From the NCBI GenBank assembly GCA_013362835.1, contig JABFVJ010000484.1:1-16893 (forward strand): a stretch of DNA of 16,893 nucleotides. The letters are read 5' to 3'. Position 1 is the first letter of the stretch. Each line of letters opens with the position of its first letter. This document shows positions 5,868 through 12,799 of this stretch, piece after piece. Source of the DNA: Nonomuraea sp. Lineage in GTDB: Bacteria > Actinomycetota > Actinomycetes > Streptosporangiales > Streptosporangiaceae. The translations under genes and the position numbers were made by a program. Below the pieces are notes generated by a model. It searched no databases. It had not been told where the DNA came from and saw only the letters and a list, made by a program, of their open reading frames with translations.

Positions 5868-6965
5868 TCAGGGGCGGTTGCGGCCGGTGCGGCGCATCTC
5901 CTTGTGGATGATCTTCCACTTGTTCTGCTGCTCCTTGCGCAGCCGCGCGTCCGTCCGGGCGGCCATCCAGGCGGCCTCCCGCTGGAGCTTGCGCCAGCTC
6001 TGCAGGCGCCGCTCGGGCAGCTCGCCGTTCTCCAGCGCGGCCAGCACCGCGCAACCGGGCTCGCTCACGTGCCCGCAGTCGGCGAACCTGCACCGCCCGG
6101 CCAGCTCCTCGATGTCGGCGAAGACGAGATCCACGCCTTCGCCGATGTCGTAGAGGCCGATCCTGCGGATGCCCGGCGTGTCGATGATCAGGCCGCCGTC
6201 CGGCAGCAGGATCAGCTCGCGGTGCACGGTGGTGTGCCGCCCGCGCCCGTCGGCCGCGCGTACCTGCTGGGTCTCCATCACGCCCGTGCCGGCGAGCGCG
6301 TTGACCAGGGTGGACTTGCCCGCGCCCGACGGGCCGAGCACGACGGCCGTACGGGAGCCGCCCAGATAGGCGGCGGCCGGCTCGACGCCCTCGCCCCGCA
6401 TCGAGGAGACGGCGTGCACGTCCACACCGGGTGCGGCGGCGCGTACGTCGGCCAGCAGCTCGTCGAGCCCGTGCTCGAACAGGTCGGACTTGGTCACGAG
6501 CACGACGGGCGTGCCGCCGGACTCCCAGGCGAGCGCCACGAGGCGTTCGATCCGGCCGAGGTCGGCGAAGTCGGTCGAGTGCATGGACGGCTCGGCCACG
6601 AAGACGACGTCGACGTTGGCCGCGAGCACCTGGCCCTGGCCGTCGCCGGACAGGCCGCCCACGGAGTCGCGGCTCACGCCGCCGCGGACGAACGCCGTGG
6701 TCCTCGGCAGGACGTCGTCGAGCTCGTAGCGGCCCTCGGCCAGCCATCGCAGGGCGACCCAGTCGCCGACGCACGGCAGGGCCACGGGGTTGTCGGCGGA
6801 GGCGCGGCGCACGCGGGCGCCGTACTTGACGTGGTGCTGGCCGTCGGCGGCGATCACCTCGGCGGCCCCGCGGTCGACGCGGGCCACCCGGGCCGGGACG
6901 GTGTCAGGGGGCAGCTCGGCGGCGCGGAGATCGGTCCAGCCGAGCAGGGAAAGATCGAAAGACAA
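5868..6965 (-). CDS. rsgA: Small-subunit ribosome-assembly GTPase RsgA (YjeQ)
   Basis: RsgA is a circularly permuted GTPase that binds the 30S subunit late in assembly, checks the decoding centre and releases RbfA. The 365-residue product has an N-terminal OB-fold (about 20-115), then the permuted G-motifs in the expected order: G4 TKSD at 158-161, G1 GPSGAGKS at 211-218 and G3 DTPG at 262-265. A zinc knuckle follows (C292, C297, H299, C305) and a basic C-terminal helix. The start is TTG 6965, giving MSFDLSLLGW, which matches the family N-terminus; the open frame continues far upstream but holds no ATG or GTG near there, and AAAGG lies about 10 nt before the TTG. A 17-codon ORF with a strong ribosome site ends 38 bp upstream on the same strand and may influence expression. 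Confidence 0.95.
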   Translation of the reverse strand: MSFDLSLLGWTDLRAAELPPDTVPARVARVDRGAAEVIAADGQHHVKYGARVRRASADNPVALPCVGDWVALRWLAEGRYELDDVLPRTTAFVRGGVSRDSVGGLSGDGQGQVLAANVDVVFVAEPSMHSTDFADLGRIERLVALAWESGGTPVVLVTKSDLFEHGLDELLADVRAAAPGVDVHAVSSMRGEGVEPAAAYLGGSRTAVVLGPSGAGKSTLVNALAGTGVMETQQVRAADGRGRHTTVHRELILLPDGGLIIDTPGIRRIGLYDIGEGVDLVFADIEELAGRCRFADCGHVSEPGCAVLAALENGELPERRLQSWRKLQREAAWMAARTDARLRKEQQNKWKIIHKEMRRTGRNRP

Positions 6966-7003
6966 GGGAGTGAAACCTTTGATCGAGAAGGAGCCGGGCC
7001 CGC

Positions 7004-7057
7004 TCAGACGAGCGCCCGGAGGTGGAAGGAAGGCAGGCGAAGCAGAACGACCCGCAT
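7004..7057 (-). CDS. Possible 17-residue leader ORF upstream of rsgA
   Basis: The frame runs from ATG 7057 to a TGA at 7004-7006 and encodes MRVVLLRLPSFHLRALV, rich in Leu, Arg and Val. A near-perfect Shine-Dalgarno AGGAGG sits 8 nt upstream, far stronger than the one before the TTG start of rsgA. The stop is 38 bp from the rsgA start on the same strand. A plausible promoter lies further upstream (7091-7120). Translation of this peptide could set ribosome traffic or leader structure for the rsgA message. I do not recognise the peptide, and a chance ORF after a strong purine tract cannot be excluded. Confidence 0.45.
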   Translation of the reverse strand: MRVVLLRLPSFHLRALV

Positions 7058-7090
7058 ATTCCTCACCTCCTCGATCACGTTGCGCGGACG

Positions 7091-7120
7091 ACTCTACGCA
7101 CCCTGTCCGGAAGGACGCAA
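7091..7120 (-). promoter_or_regulatory. Candidate housekeeping promoter for the rsgA leader
   Basis: Read on the - strand, TTGCGT (7120-7115) is followed by 18 bp and TAGAGT (7096-7091). The -10 fits TANNNT, and the predicted transcript would begin near 7084, about 27 nt before the 17-codon ORF. The -35 is only a partial match to TTGACN. Confidence 0.4.
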
Positions 7121-7143
7121 TCCGATTTTCTTCGGCGATTCGT

Positions 7144-7170
7144 TGAACCGTGCCAGGGCGGGTGAGCGTA
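7144..7170 (+). promoter_or_regulatory. Candidate ECF-sigma promoter upstream of the sigma gene
   Basis: TGAACC (7144-7149) is followed by 17 bp and CGTA (7167-7170). An AAC-containing -35 with a CGT-type -10 is the usual form of ECF promoters and resembles the SigL-type motif of mycobacteria. Predicted transcription starts about 20-25 nt before the sigma start codon, consistent with autoregulation. Confidence 0.5.
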
Positions 7171-7202
7171 CTCCCTCCCGACGGACGCGAGAAAGGGGAA
7201 TG

Positions 7203-7799
7203 ATGCGTATCAGCACGTATCCCCCGCCCTCGGCGGAGGCGGCGGCCCCGGCGGGCAGGCCGCGCGCACGCCACTGGCTCCGGCGGGTGCGGCCGGACGA
7301 CGAGGTGGTCGTGTCCGCGCTCTACCGGGAGTACCACCGGCCGTTGCTGGCCTTCGTGGTGCGGCTGACGGCGGGCGATCGCCAATGGGCGGAAGACGTG
7401 GTGCAGGAGACCATGATCCGGGCCTGGCGCAGCGCGGAACGGCTCGACCCGGACTCGGCCTCGCTCATGCCCTGGCTCGCCACGGTGGCCAGACGTATCG
7501 TGATCGATGACCGGCGGCGCAGGGACGCGCGGCCGCACGAGTCGGGCGACGGGGCGCTCGCGAGCATGCCGGTGCCGGACGAGCTGGAAGGGCTGCTGCG
7601 CCAGGTGGTCGTGTCAGAGGCGCTGAAGGCGCTGTCCCCCGCGCACCGCGAGATCCTGAACGAGACGATCCTGCGGGACCGGACGGTCAACGACGCCGCC
7701 GAGGCCCTGGGCATCCCGGTCGGCACCGTGAAGTCGCGCGTCTACTACGCGGTCCGCGCGCTGCGCGTCGCCCTGGAGGAGCGGGGGGTGACGGCATGA
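7203..7799 (+). CDS. ECF-family RNA polymerase sigma factor
   Basis: This 198-residue group IV sigma factor has region 2 at about 38-107 (ALYREYHRPLLAFV, the core-binding segment WAEDVVQETMIRAWR, then PWLATVARRIVIDDRRRR). Region 4 is at about 137-192, with the helix-turn-helix TVNDAAEALGIPVGTVKSRVYYAVRALR. Like other ECF factors it lacks regions 1 and 3. It is most reminiscent of the SigL/SigK branch of mycobacteria. The start is placed at ATG 7203, with AAAGGGG ending 4 nt upstream; the adjacent in-frame ATG at 7200 is almost on top of that ribosome site. The stop overlaps the anti-sigma start (ATGA at 7796-7799), so the two are translationally coupled. An ECF-type promoter lies just upstream. 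The stimulus and regulon cannot be read from the sequence. Confidence 0.94.
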   Translation: MRISTYPPPSAEAAAPAGRPRARHWLRRVRPDDEVVVSALYREYHRPLLAFVVRLTAGDRQWAEDVVQETMIRAWRSAERLDPDSASLMPWLATVARRIVIDDRRRRDARPHESGDGALASMPVPDELEGLLRQVVVSEALKALSPAHREILNETILRDRTVNDAAEALGIPVGTVKSRVYYAVRALRVALEERGVTA

Positions 7800-8512
7800 C
7801 GGCCCAGGTCGAGCACACGGATGTGGGCGCGTACGCCCTCGGCCTGCTGGAGGAGGAGGACCGGCTGGCCTTCGAGTCCCACCTGCTCTCCTGCCCGTCC
7901 TGCCGGTTCGAGCTGTCGGACCTCGCGGGGGTCGCCGGCGTGCTGAACGGGATCGCGCCCGTGGAGGACGACGGCCCTCCTTTCTCTGAGGGGCAGGCCG
8001 GCGTGGTCGACCTGCTCCGGCGCAAGAAGGCGGCGGACCGGCGTACGCGCAGGGGGACGTTCCTGCTCGGGATGGCGGCGGCGGTCGCGCTGGCGGCCGG
8101 CGGGCTGACGGTCGGCACGCAGCTGACCGCAGGCGACACGCCGCAGGTCGCGGCCGGACGCGATCACATGGGGCCGGCCGAGCAGTTCTACGCCGACGGC
8201 AGGCCGATCGCCGGCAAGGGCGCCGACGGGGTCTCGGGCGGGCTGGTGGTCGAGTCGAAGGGGTGGGGCACGCACGCGGCGCTCAAGCTGTCCGGCGTGA
8301 AGGGGCCCCTGGAGTGCGAGCTCGTGTCGGTCGCCAGGTCGGGCCAGCGGCGGGTGATGACCGGCTGGGCCGTGCCGGCGCCCGGTTACGGGGTTCCCGG
8401 CTCCCCCGATCCGCTCTACACGCACGGCGGCAGCGCGTTGCCGCTGAAGGAGATCGACCGGTTCGAGGTGGTCACCAGGACGGGCAGGACGTTGCTCACC
8501 GTCAAGCTCTGA
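7796..8512 (+). CDS. Membrane anti-sigma factor with zinc-binding ZAS domain
   Basis: This 238-residue protein is encoded in an ATGA overlap with the ECF sigma gene and is almost certainly its cognate anti-sigma factor. The N-terminal ZAS domain has H7 and the H29-x3-C33-x2-C36 motif (HLLSCPSC), within the pattern ALGLLEEEDRLAFESHL. A basic stretch (RRKKAADRRTRR, 75-86) precedes one transmembrane helix at about 88-107 (FLLGMAAAVALAAGGLTVG). The remaining 130 residues form an extracytoplasmic sensor domain with Gly/Val-rich beta-type sequence, resembling the RskA/RslA C-terminal domain (anti-sigma-K type). The mycobacterial SigL/RslA pair is the closest layout I know. The order ZAS, helix, outer domain suggests release by proteolysis or by thiol/zinc chemistry, but which applies is unknown. 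Confidence 0.9.
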   Translation: MTAQVEHTDVGAYALGLLEEEDRLAFESHLLSCPSCRFELSDLAGVAGVLNGIAPVEDDGPPFSEGQAGVVDLLRRKKAADRRTRRGTFLLGMAAAVALAAGGLTVGTQLTAGDTPQVAAGRDHMGPAEQFYADGRPIAGKGADGVSGGLVVESKGWGTHAALKLSGVKGPLECELVSVARSGQRRVMTGWAVPAPGYGVPGSPDPLYTHGGSALPLKEIDRFEVVTRTGRTLLTVKL

Positions 8513-8530
8513 GCCCCGGCCCTCCCGCCG

Positions 8531-8854
8531 TCAGGAAAACCTGCGGTCGGCGGCGACGACGGCGTCGAGCAGGCCGGGGAACGCCTTGTCGAACTCGGCG
8601 CGGCGCAGGGTGTTCATGCGCGAGGTGCCGGCGTAGTGCTGCCGGATGAGACCGGCCTCGCGCAGGACGCGGAAGTGGTGCGTGGCCGTGGACTTGCTCA
8701 CGGAGATGTCGAACGAGCCGCAGCTGATGTCCTCGGAGGCGTCGTCGAGCTGCCGGACGATGCTGCGCCGCACCGGGTCGACGAGGGCTTCGAGGACTCG
8801 CTGCAGCGTGATCTCCCGCAGGTCGGGGTGGCTGGGGATGCGGTCGGCGTCCAT
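8531..8854 (-). CDS. ArsR/SmtB-type winged-helix regulator
   Basis: This 107-residue protein is a compact ArsR-family DNA-binding protein. A first-helix segment LQRVLEALVDPVRRSIVRQL at 17-36 is followed by the recognition-helix region VSKSTATHHFRVLREAGLI at 52-70 and a wing with AGTSRMNTLRRAEFD. There is no CxC-type metal motif; the single Cys (C45) and the absence of acidic/His clusters argue against metal sensing and for an organic ligand or redox signal. The start is ATG 8854. The gene is divergent from an MDR oxidoreductase gene, and the 89-bp gap holds a long inverted repeat, so repression of both itself and the oxidoreductase is the natural reading. The inducer is unknown. Its 3' end is 18 bp from the convergent anti-sigma gene. 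Confidence 0.92.
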   Translation of the reverse strand: MDADRIPSHPDLREITLQRVLEALVDPVRRSIVRQLDDASEDISCGSFDISVSKSTATHHFRVLREAGLIRQHYAGTSRMNTLRRAEFDKAFPGLLDAVVAADRRFS

Positions 8855-8856
8855 GA

Positions 8857-8905
8857 CCCCATAGTACGACAGACATCGAAGTTTGACGCGGGTCGTACTT
8901 TGGGG
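8857..8905. promoter_or_regulatory. Inverted repeat in the arsR/MDR divergent promoter region
   Basis: CCCCATAGTACGAC (8857-8870) and GTCGTACTTTGGGG (8892-8905) are inverted copies matching at 13 of 14 positions, separated by 21 bp. They fill most of the gap between two divergent starts, where a repressor would control both promoters. Assignment to the adjacent ArsR protein is inferred. Confidence 0.65.
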
Positions 8906-8943
8906 ATTGAATGGCGCTCCACTGATCGCGGAAGGACGATGTG

Positions 8944-9942
8944 ATGACCAGGACTGTGCTGTTCCACGAGCTCGGCGGCCCCGAGGTGATGCGGCTTGAG
9001 GACGTGGCGGCCGGCGCGCCGGGGCCGGGCGAGGTGCTGGTGCGGGTGGAGGCGATCGGGCTCAACCGGGCCGAGGCGCTGTTCAGGAGCGGCCACTACA
9101 TCGAGCCCGTACGGCGGTTCCCGGCCCGGCTCGGCACCGAGGCCGCCGGCGTGGTCGAGGCCGTCGGCGAGGGCGTCACCGGGTTGCGGCCGGGCCAGCC
9201 GGTGAGCACCGTGCCGGCGTTCTCGCAGAACGACTACGGGGTCTACGCCGAGCGGGCGATCGTCCCGGCCGCGGCGGTGCTGCGCCGTCCCGAGGGGCTG
9301 GGGGCGGTGGAGGGCGCGGCGGTGTGGATGCCGTACGTGACCGCGTACGGCGCGCTCGTGGAGGTCGGCGGGATGCGGCCCGGCGACACCGTCGTGCTGA
9401 ACGCCGCCTCCAGCAGCGTCGGCTTGGCCGCCATCCAGGTCATCGAGCGCGTCGGCGCCACGCCGATCGCCCTCACCCGCACCTCCGCCAAGAAGGCGGC
9501 CCTGCTCAAGGCGGGCGCGGCGGAGGTCGTCGTCACCGACGAGGAGGACGTGACCGAGCGGGTGCTCGCGGCGACCGGCGGGCGGGGCGCCGAGTACGTG
9601 TTCGACGCCGTGGCCGGGCCCGGCGTCACGGACCTGGCCAGGGTCGTCGCACCCGAGGGCACGCTGCTGGTGTACGGCGCGCTGAGCGGCCTGCCGACGC
9701 CCTATCCGGGGGTCGAGCTGGGCCTGCCGGCGCTGACGATGCGGTCGTACACGATGCACGAGACGACCCGGGTGCCCGAGCGGCTGCGCAGAGCGGAGGC
9801 GTTCGTGGCCTCCGGGCTGCGTTCCGGGGCCTTCCGGCCCGCGGTGGACCGCACGTTCGAGCTGGCGGAGATCGTCGAGGCCCACCGCTACCTGGAGACG
9901 AACGCGCAGGTCGGCAAGGTCGTGGTGACCGTGTCGCGGTGA
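8944..9942 (+). CDS. Zinc-independent MDR-family NAD(P)-dependent oxidoreductase (quinone reductase-like)
   Basis: This 332-residue medium-chain dehydrogenase/reductase has the GroES-like N-terminal domain (VLVRVEAIGLNRAEALFRSG, then FPARLGTEAAGVVEAVGEGV). The Rossmann domain has the nucleotide-binding stretch NAASSSVGLAAIQV at about 153-166, corresponding to the AAxxGVG loop of quinone reductases. The structural-zinc cysteines of alcohol dehydrogenases are absent, and the catalytic-zinc Cys/His are not in place (a GTEAAG motif instead), so it belongs to the quinone/enal reductase side of the superfamily. The start is ATG 8944, with GGAAGGA 7 nt upstream; GTG 8941 is adjacent in frame. It is divergent from the ArsR-type gene that probably represses it. 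A perfect 12-bp stem-loop follows the stop. The substrate is unknown; reduction of quinones or reactive carbonyls is likely. Confidence 0.9.
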   Translation: MTRTVLFHELGGPEVMRLEDVAAGAPGPGEVLVRVEAIGLNRAEALFRSGHYIEPVRRFPARLGTEAAGVVEAVGEGVTGLRPGQPVSTVPAFSQNDYGVYAERAIVPAAAVLRRPEGLGAVEGAAVWMPYVTAYGALVEVGGMRPGDTVVLNAASSSVGLAAIQVIERVGATPIALTRTSAKKAALLKAGAAEVVVTDEEDVTERVLAATGGRGAEYVFDAVAGPGVTDLARVVAPEGTLLVYGALSGLPTPYPGVELGLPALTMRSYTMHETTRVPERLRRAEAFVASGLRSGAFRPAVDRTFELAEIVEAHRYLETNAQVGKVVVTVSR

Positions 9943-9943
9943 C

Positions 9944-9970
9944 GGCGCCCCGCCGCGGCGGCGGGGCGCC
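9944..9970. terminator. Bidirectional terminator between convergent MDR and glyA genes
   Basis: GGCGCCCCGCCG (9944-9955), a 3-base loop, and CGGCGGGGCGCC (9959-9970) form a perfect 12-bp stem. It occupies the whole 33-bp gap between two convergent stops, which is the expected place for a shared terminator. Confidence 0.8.
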
Positions 9971-9975
9971 GGGCG

Positions 9976-11229
9976 TCAGGACAGGCCGGGCGCGGGGAAC
10001 TGCGCGGTCAGCTCGCTGACCTCGTGGTGCACGCGGGTGATGACGTCTTCGGCGTCGCCCTTGGCCACGGCCGTGACGACCTCGTCCATCCACGCGCCGA
10101 TCTGGCGCATCTCGGCCTCGCCCATGCCGCGCGAGGTGACCGACGGGGTGCCGATGCGGATGCCCGACGGGTCGAACGGCTTGCGGGTGTCGAACGGGAC
10201 CGTGTTGTAGTTGGTCTCCAGGCCCGCGCGGTCGAGCGCCTGGGCGGCGGGCTTGCCGCCGATGCCCTTGGGCGTCAGGTCGAGCAGGATCAGGTGGTTG
10301 TCGGTGCCGCCGGAGACCAGGTCGAAGCCGCGGCTGGACAGCTCGTCGGCCAGGGTCTTGGCGTTGGCGACGACCTGGTGGGCGTAGTCGCGGAAGGACG
10401 GCTGGGCCGCCTCGTGCAGCGCGACGGCGATCGCGGCGGTGGTGTGGTTGTGCGGGCCGCCCTGGAGGCCGGGGAAGACGGCCTTGTTGAGCGCGGTGGC
10501 GTGCTCGTCGCTGGTGGCCATCAGCATGGCGCCGCGCGGGCCGCGCAGCGTCTTGTGGGTGGTCGTGGAGATCACGTCGGCGTGGCCGACCGGGGACGGG
10601 TGGGCGCCGCCCGCGACCAGGCCCGCGATGTGGGCGATGTCGGCCGCGAGCACCGCGCCGACCTCGCGGGCGATCGAGGCGAAGCCCTCGAAGTCGATCG
10701 TGCGCGGGATCGCGGTGCCGCCGCAGAAGATCAGCTTCGGCCGGTGCTCCAGGGCCAGCTCGCGCACCTCGTCGAGGTCGATGCGGCCGGTGTCCTTGCG
10801 CACGCCGTAGCGGACGGGGGTGAACCACTTGCCGGTGGCCGAGACCGACCAGCCGTGGGTGAGGTGGCCGCCGAACGGCAGGCCCATGCCGAGCACGGTG
10901 TCGCCCGGCTGCAGGAACGCCATGTAGACCGCCAGGTTGGCGGGCGAGCCCGAGTACGGCTGGACGTTGGCGTGGTTGACGCCGAACACGGCCTTGGCCC
11001 GCTCGATCGCCAGCGTCTCGACCTGGTCGATGACCTGCTGGCCCTCGTAGTAGCGCTTGCCCGCGTAGCCCTCGGAGTACTTGTTCGTCAGGACGGTGCC
11101 GGTGGCCTCCAGCACGGCCTTGGACACGTAGTTCTCGGACGCGATCAGCTTGACGGTGTCGGCCTGGCGGCTCTCCTCCGCCTTGATGAGCTCGGCGAGC
11201 TGCGGGTCGACGCTAGCGAGAGAACTCAT
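9976..11229 (-). CDS. glyA: Serine hydroxymethyltransferase
   Basis: GlyA is the cytoplasmic PLP enzyme that converts serine and tetrahydrofolate to glycine and 5,10-methylene-THF, the main one-carbon source. The 417-residue length is standard. Diagnostic segments are LIASENYVS near 28, TNKYSEGYAGKRYYEG at 48-63, the PLP aspartate in AADIAHIAGL (D197, H200), and the Schiff-base lysine K226 in STTTHKTLRGPRGA. The C-terminal domain has RIGTPSVTSRGMGE. The start is ATG 11229, with AGGGGAG just upstream. The 151-bp leader up to the yihY stop holds no recognisable glycine or THF riboswitch, only a hairpin right after yihY and a small GGTGG/CCACC stem. It is convergent with the MDR gene across a strong terminator. 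Note TAIPRTIDFE at 172-181, where most SHMTs have a longer SAYPR context. Confidence 0.96.
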   Translation of the reverse strand: MSSLASVDPQLAELIKAEESRQADTVKLIASENYVSKAVLEATGTVLTNKYSEGYAGKRYYEGQQVIDQVETLAIERAKAVFGVNHANVQPYSGSPANLAVYMAFLQPGDTVLGMGLPFGGHLTHGWSVSATGKWFTPVRYGVRKDTGRIDLDEVRELALEHRPKLIFCGGTAIPRTIDFEGFASIAREVGAVLAADIAHIAGLVAGGAHPSPVGHADVISTTTHKTLRGPRGAMLMATSDEHATALNKAVFPGLQGGPHNHTTAAIAVALHEAAQPSFRDYAHQVVANAKTLADELSSRGFDLVSGGTDNHLILLDLTPKGIGGKPAAQALDRAGLETNYNTVPFDTRKPFDPSGIRIGTPSVTSRGMGEAEMRQIGAWMDEVVTAVAKGDAEDVITRVHHEVSELTAQFPAPGLS

Positions 11230-11363
11230 GACTCCCCTGTCATCATTGACAAATCGGCGAAGACCCAGGCGCTCGGCCTCCGCTCCCGGTTGATCCGCTC
11301 CCTGGTGGTCGATCCCACCGAATGCGCCAGTCGCGACGCCCTAGACGATAGCGGATGCGGCAC

Positions 11364-11379
11364 GGCCCGATTCCGGGCC
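11364..11379 (-). terminator. Candidate terminator after the yihY-type gene
   Basis: GGCCCG (11364-11369), loop ATTC, and CGGGCC (11374-11379) form a perfect 6-bp stem that begins 1 bp after the stop codon of the upstream membrane-protein gene on the - strand. No T-tract. Confidence 0.5.
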
Positions 11380-11380
11380 T

Positions 11381-12313
11381 CTACTTGGCGCGGCCCACGC
11401 CCGGCCACAGCCGGTCGACCTCGGCGTTCAGGATGGCCCCGATGAGCACGGCGAGGGCGGTGATGTAGAGCCACAGCAGCAGCGCGATGGGGGCGGCGAG
11501 CGAGCCGTAGACGGAGACGGGCGAGAACCAGGCGGCGAGCACCGCCCGGAGCACGGCGGCGCAGACGATCCACAGGAACAGGGCCAGGATCGCGCCGGGC
11601 AGCTCCCGGTACCACTTGGTCCGTACGGGGACGCTGACGTGGTAGAGCACGGTGAGGAAGAGCACCGAGCCGATGATCACGACGGGCCAGTAGAGGACGT
11701 CGATGAGGACGCCGTACTCGCCGGGGAGGGCGTCCTTGAGCAGGGTGGGGCCGATGACGAGGATCGGCATGACGATGATGCCGATGATCAGGCCGACGAC
11801 GTAGAGGCCGAAGGACATCAGGCGGGTGCGGATGATGCCGCGCTCCTCGCCCAGGCCGTAGGCGACCGAGATGAGGTCGACGTAGACGTAGAGGGCGCGC
11901 GAGCCCGACCACAACGACAGCAGGAAGCCGAAGGAGATGATCGAGACCTTGCTCGCGTCGTCGCTGAGCACGTCGGTGATGAGCGGGTTGACGACCTTGT
12001 TGACGGCGTCGTCGGTGAACAGCAGCCCGGCCTGCTCGATCACCCAGCTCTTGACCTGGACGACGACCGTGCCGCCGAGCCACGTGCCGAGCTTGCCGAG
12101 CACGCCGATGAGACCGAGGACGAAGGGCGGCAGGGAGAGCAGCGCGAAGAACGCGGCCTCCCCGGCCAGGCCGGTGACACGGTAGTTGACACCGGCGTTC
12201 GTGGCCGCGCGCACGATCGCCCACGATTTGGTGTCGACCACCCAGTTCAGCCTGGCTCGCGCGTTGGAGGCTAGCCGCCTCTTCGGCCGAGAAGGCGCAT
12301 CGGTGGACGTCAT
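11381..12313 (-). CDS. YihY/BrkB-family integral membrane protein
   Basis: This 310-residue membrane protein fits the YihY (formerly 'ribonuclease BN'/BrkB) family. About six hydrophobic helices are visible at roughly 53-73, 125-145, 170-192, 208-227, 243-262 and 275-297. Family motifs include LAGEAAFFALLSLPPFVLGLIG at the first helix, the LWSGSRALYVYVDLISVAYG segment, WYRELPGAILA before helix 5, and YGSLAAPIALLLWLYITALAVLIGAILNAEVDR at the end. The N-terminus is a basic cytoplasmic tail of about 30 residues. ATG 12313 is chosen; an in-frame TTG 12322 would add three residues, and neither has a strong ribosome site. The family has no settled biochemical function, and the RNase BN label is an old misassignment. 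It lies 57 bp downstream of the yccF-type gene, so the two may be co-transcribed. Confidence 0.92.
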   Translation of the reverse strand: MTSTDAPSRPKRRLASNARARLNWVVDTKSWAIVRAATNAGVNYRVTGLAGEAAFFALLSLPPFVLGLIGVLGKLGTWLGGTVVVQVKSWVIEQAGLLFTDDAVNKVVNPLITDVLSDDASKVSIISFGFLLSLWSGSRALYVYVDLISVAYGLGEERGIIRTRLMSFGLYVVGLIIGIIVMPILVIGPTLLKDALPGEYGVLIDVLYWPVVIIGSVLFLTVLYHVSVPVRTKWYRELPGAILALFLWIVCAAVLRAVLAAWFSPVSVYGSLAAPIALLLWLYITALAVLIGAILNAEVDRLWPGVGRAK

Positions 12314-12370
12314 GGCACCCAACGGTATTCGCAGTGACTCTCCGGGACAGCTTACGTCCCGCCACCTGCC

Positions 12371-12745
12371 CTAGTCGTTGTCCACGATGCGCGCGCCCAG
12401 CGGAAGGAGCGATACGGGCACCAGTTTGAGGTTGGCGACGCCCAGCGGGATGCCGATGATCGAGATGAACAGCGGGATCGAGGTGATCACATGGCCGATG
12501 GCCAGCCAGATGCCCGCGACCACGAGCCAGATGATGTTGCCGAGCAGCGAGAAGACGCCGGCGTCCGGGTCACGCTCGACGGTCCTGCCGAACGGCCACA
12601 GGGCGTAGGCGGCGATCCTGAACGAGGCGATGCCGAACGGGATCGTGACGATGAGGACGCAGCAGATGACGCCGGCGACGGCGTAGCCGATCGCCAGCCA
12701 GATGCCGGCGAAGACCAGCCAGATGACGTTCAGGATGGTGCGCAT
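12371..12745 (-). CDS. YccF-domain inner-membrane protein
   Basis: This 124-residue protein is a YccF (DUF307) family member with an obvious internal duplication. VIWLVFAGIWLAIG (7-20) recurs as IIWLVVAGIWLAIG (71-84), and TIPFGIASFRIA (34-45) recurs as GIPLGVANLKLV (98-109). Each half has a hydrophobic hairpin, joined by a charged linker at about 53-65 (GRTVERDPDAG), so four short membrane segments are likely. The start is ATG 12745 giving MRTILNVIW, which matches the E. coli YccF N-terminus; an in-frame GTG at 12751 would add only two residues. No function is established for the family. It precedes the YihY-type gene on the same strand with a 57-bp gap, and follows the TIGR03084-like gene after 54 bp. 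Confidence 0.9.
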   Translation of the reverse strand: MRTILNVIWLVFAGIWLAIGYAVAGVICCVLIVTIPFGIASFRIAAYALWPFGRTVERDPDAGVFSLLGNIIWLVVAGIWLAIGHVITSIPLFISIIGIPLGVANLKLVPVSLLPLGARIVDND

Positions 12746-12799
12746 GCTCACAGGATGTCACCGGCCGTGCGGCCCACGTCATCCGGTACGTCCCTGAAC

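Noticed and set aside
5214..7190. A very long open frame on the + strand running into the sigma factor
   Set aside because: It is antisense to the PRTase and rsgA genes, whose motifs are unmistakable. It is a GC-rich shadow, and only the part from 7203 is real.
11230..11363. A possible riboswitch in the glyA leader
   Set aside because: Only a short GGTGG/CCACC stem and a repeated GGGAGCGG are visible. Neither matches the glycine, SAM or THF aptamer cores I know.
10024..11445. A 473-codon open frame opposite glyA
   Set aside because: glyA on the other strand is complete, with all PLP motifs. The opposite frame is an artefact of GC-rich codon use.
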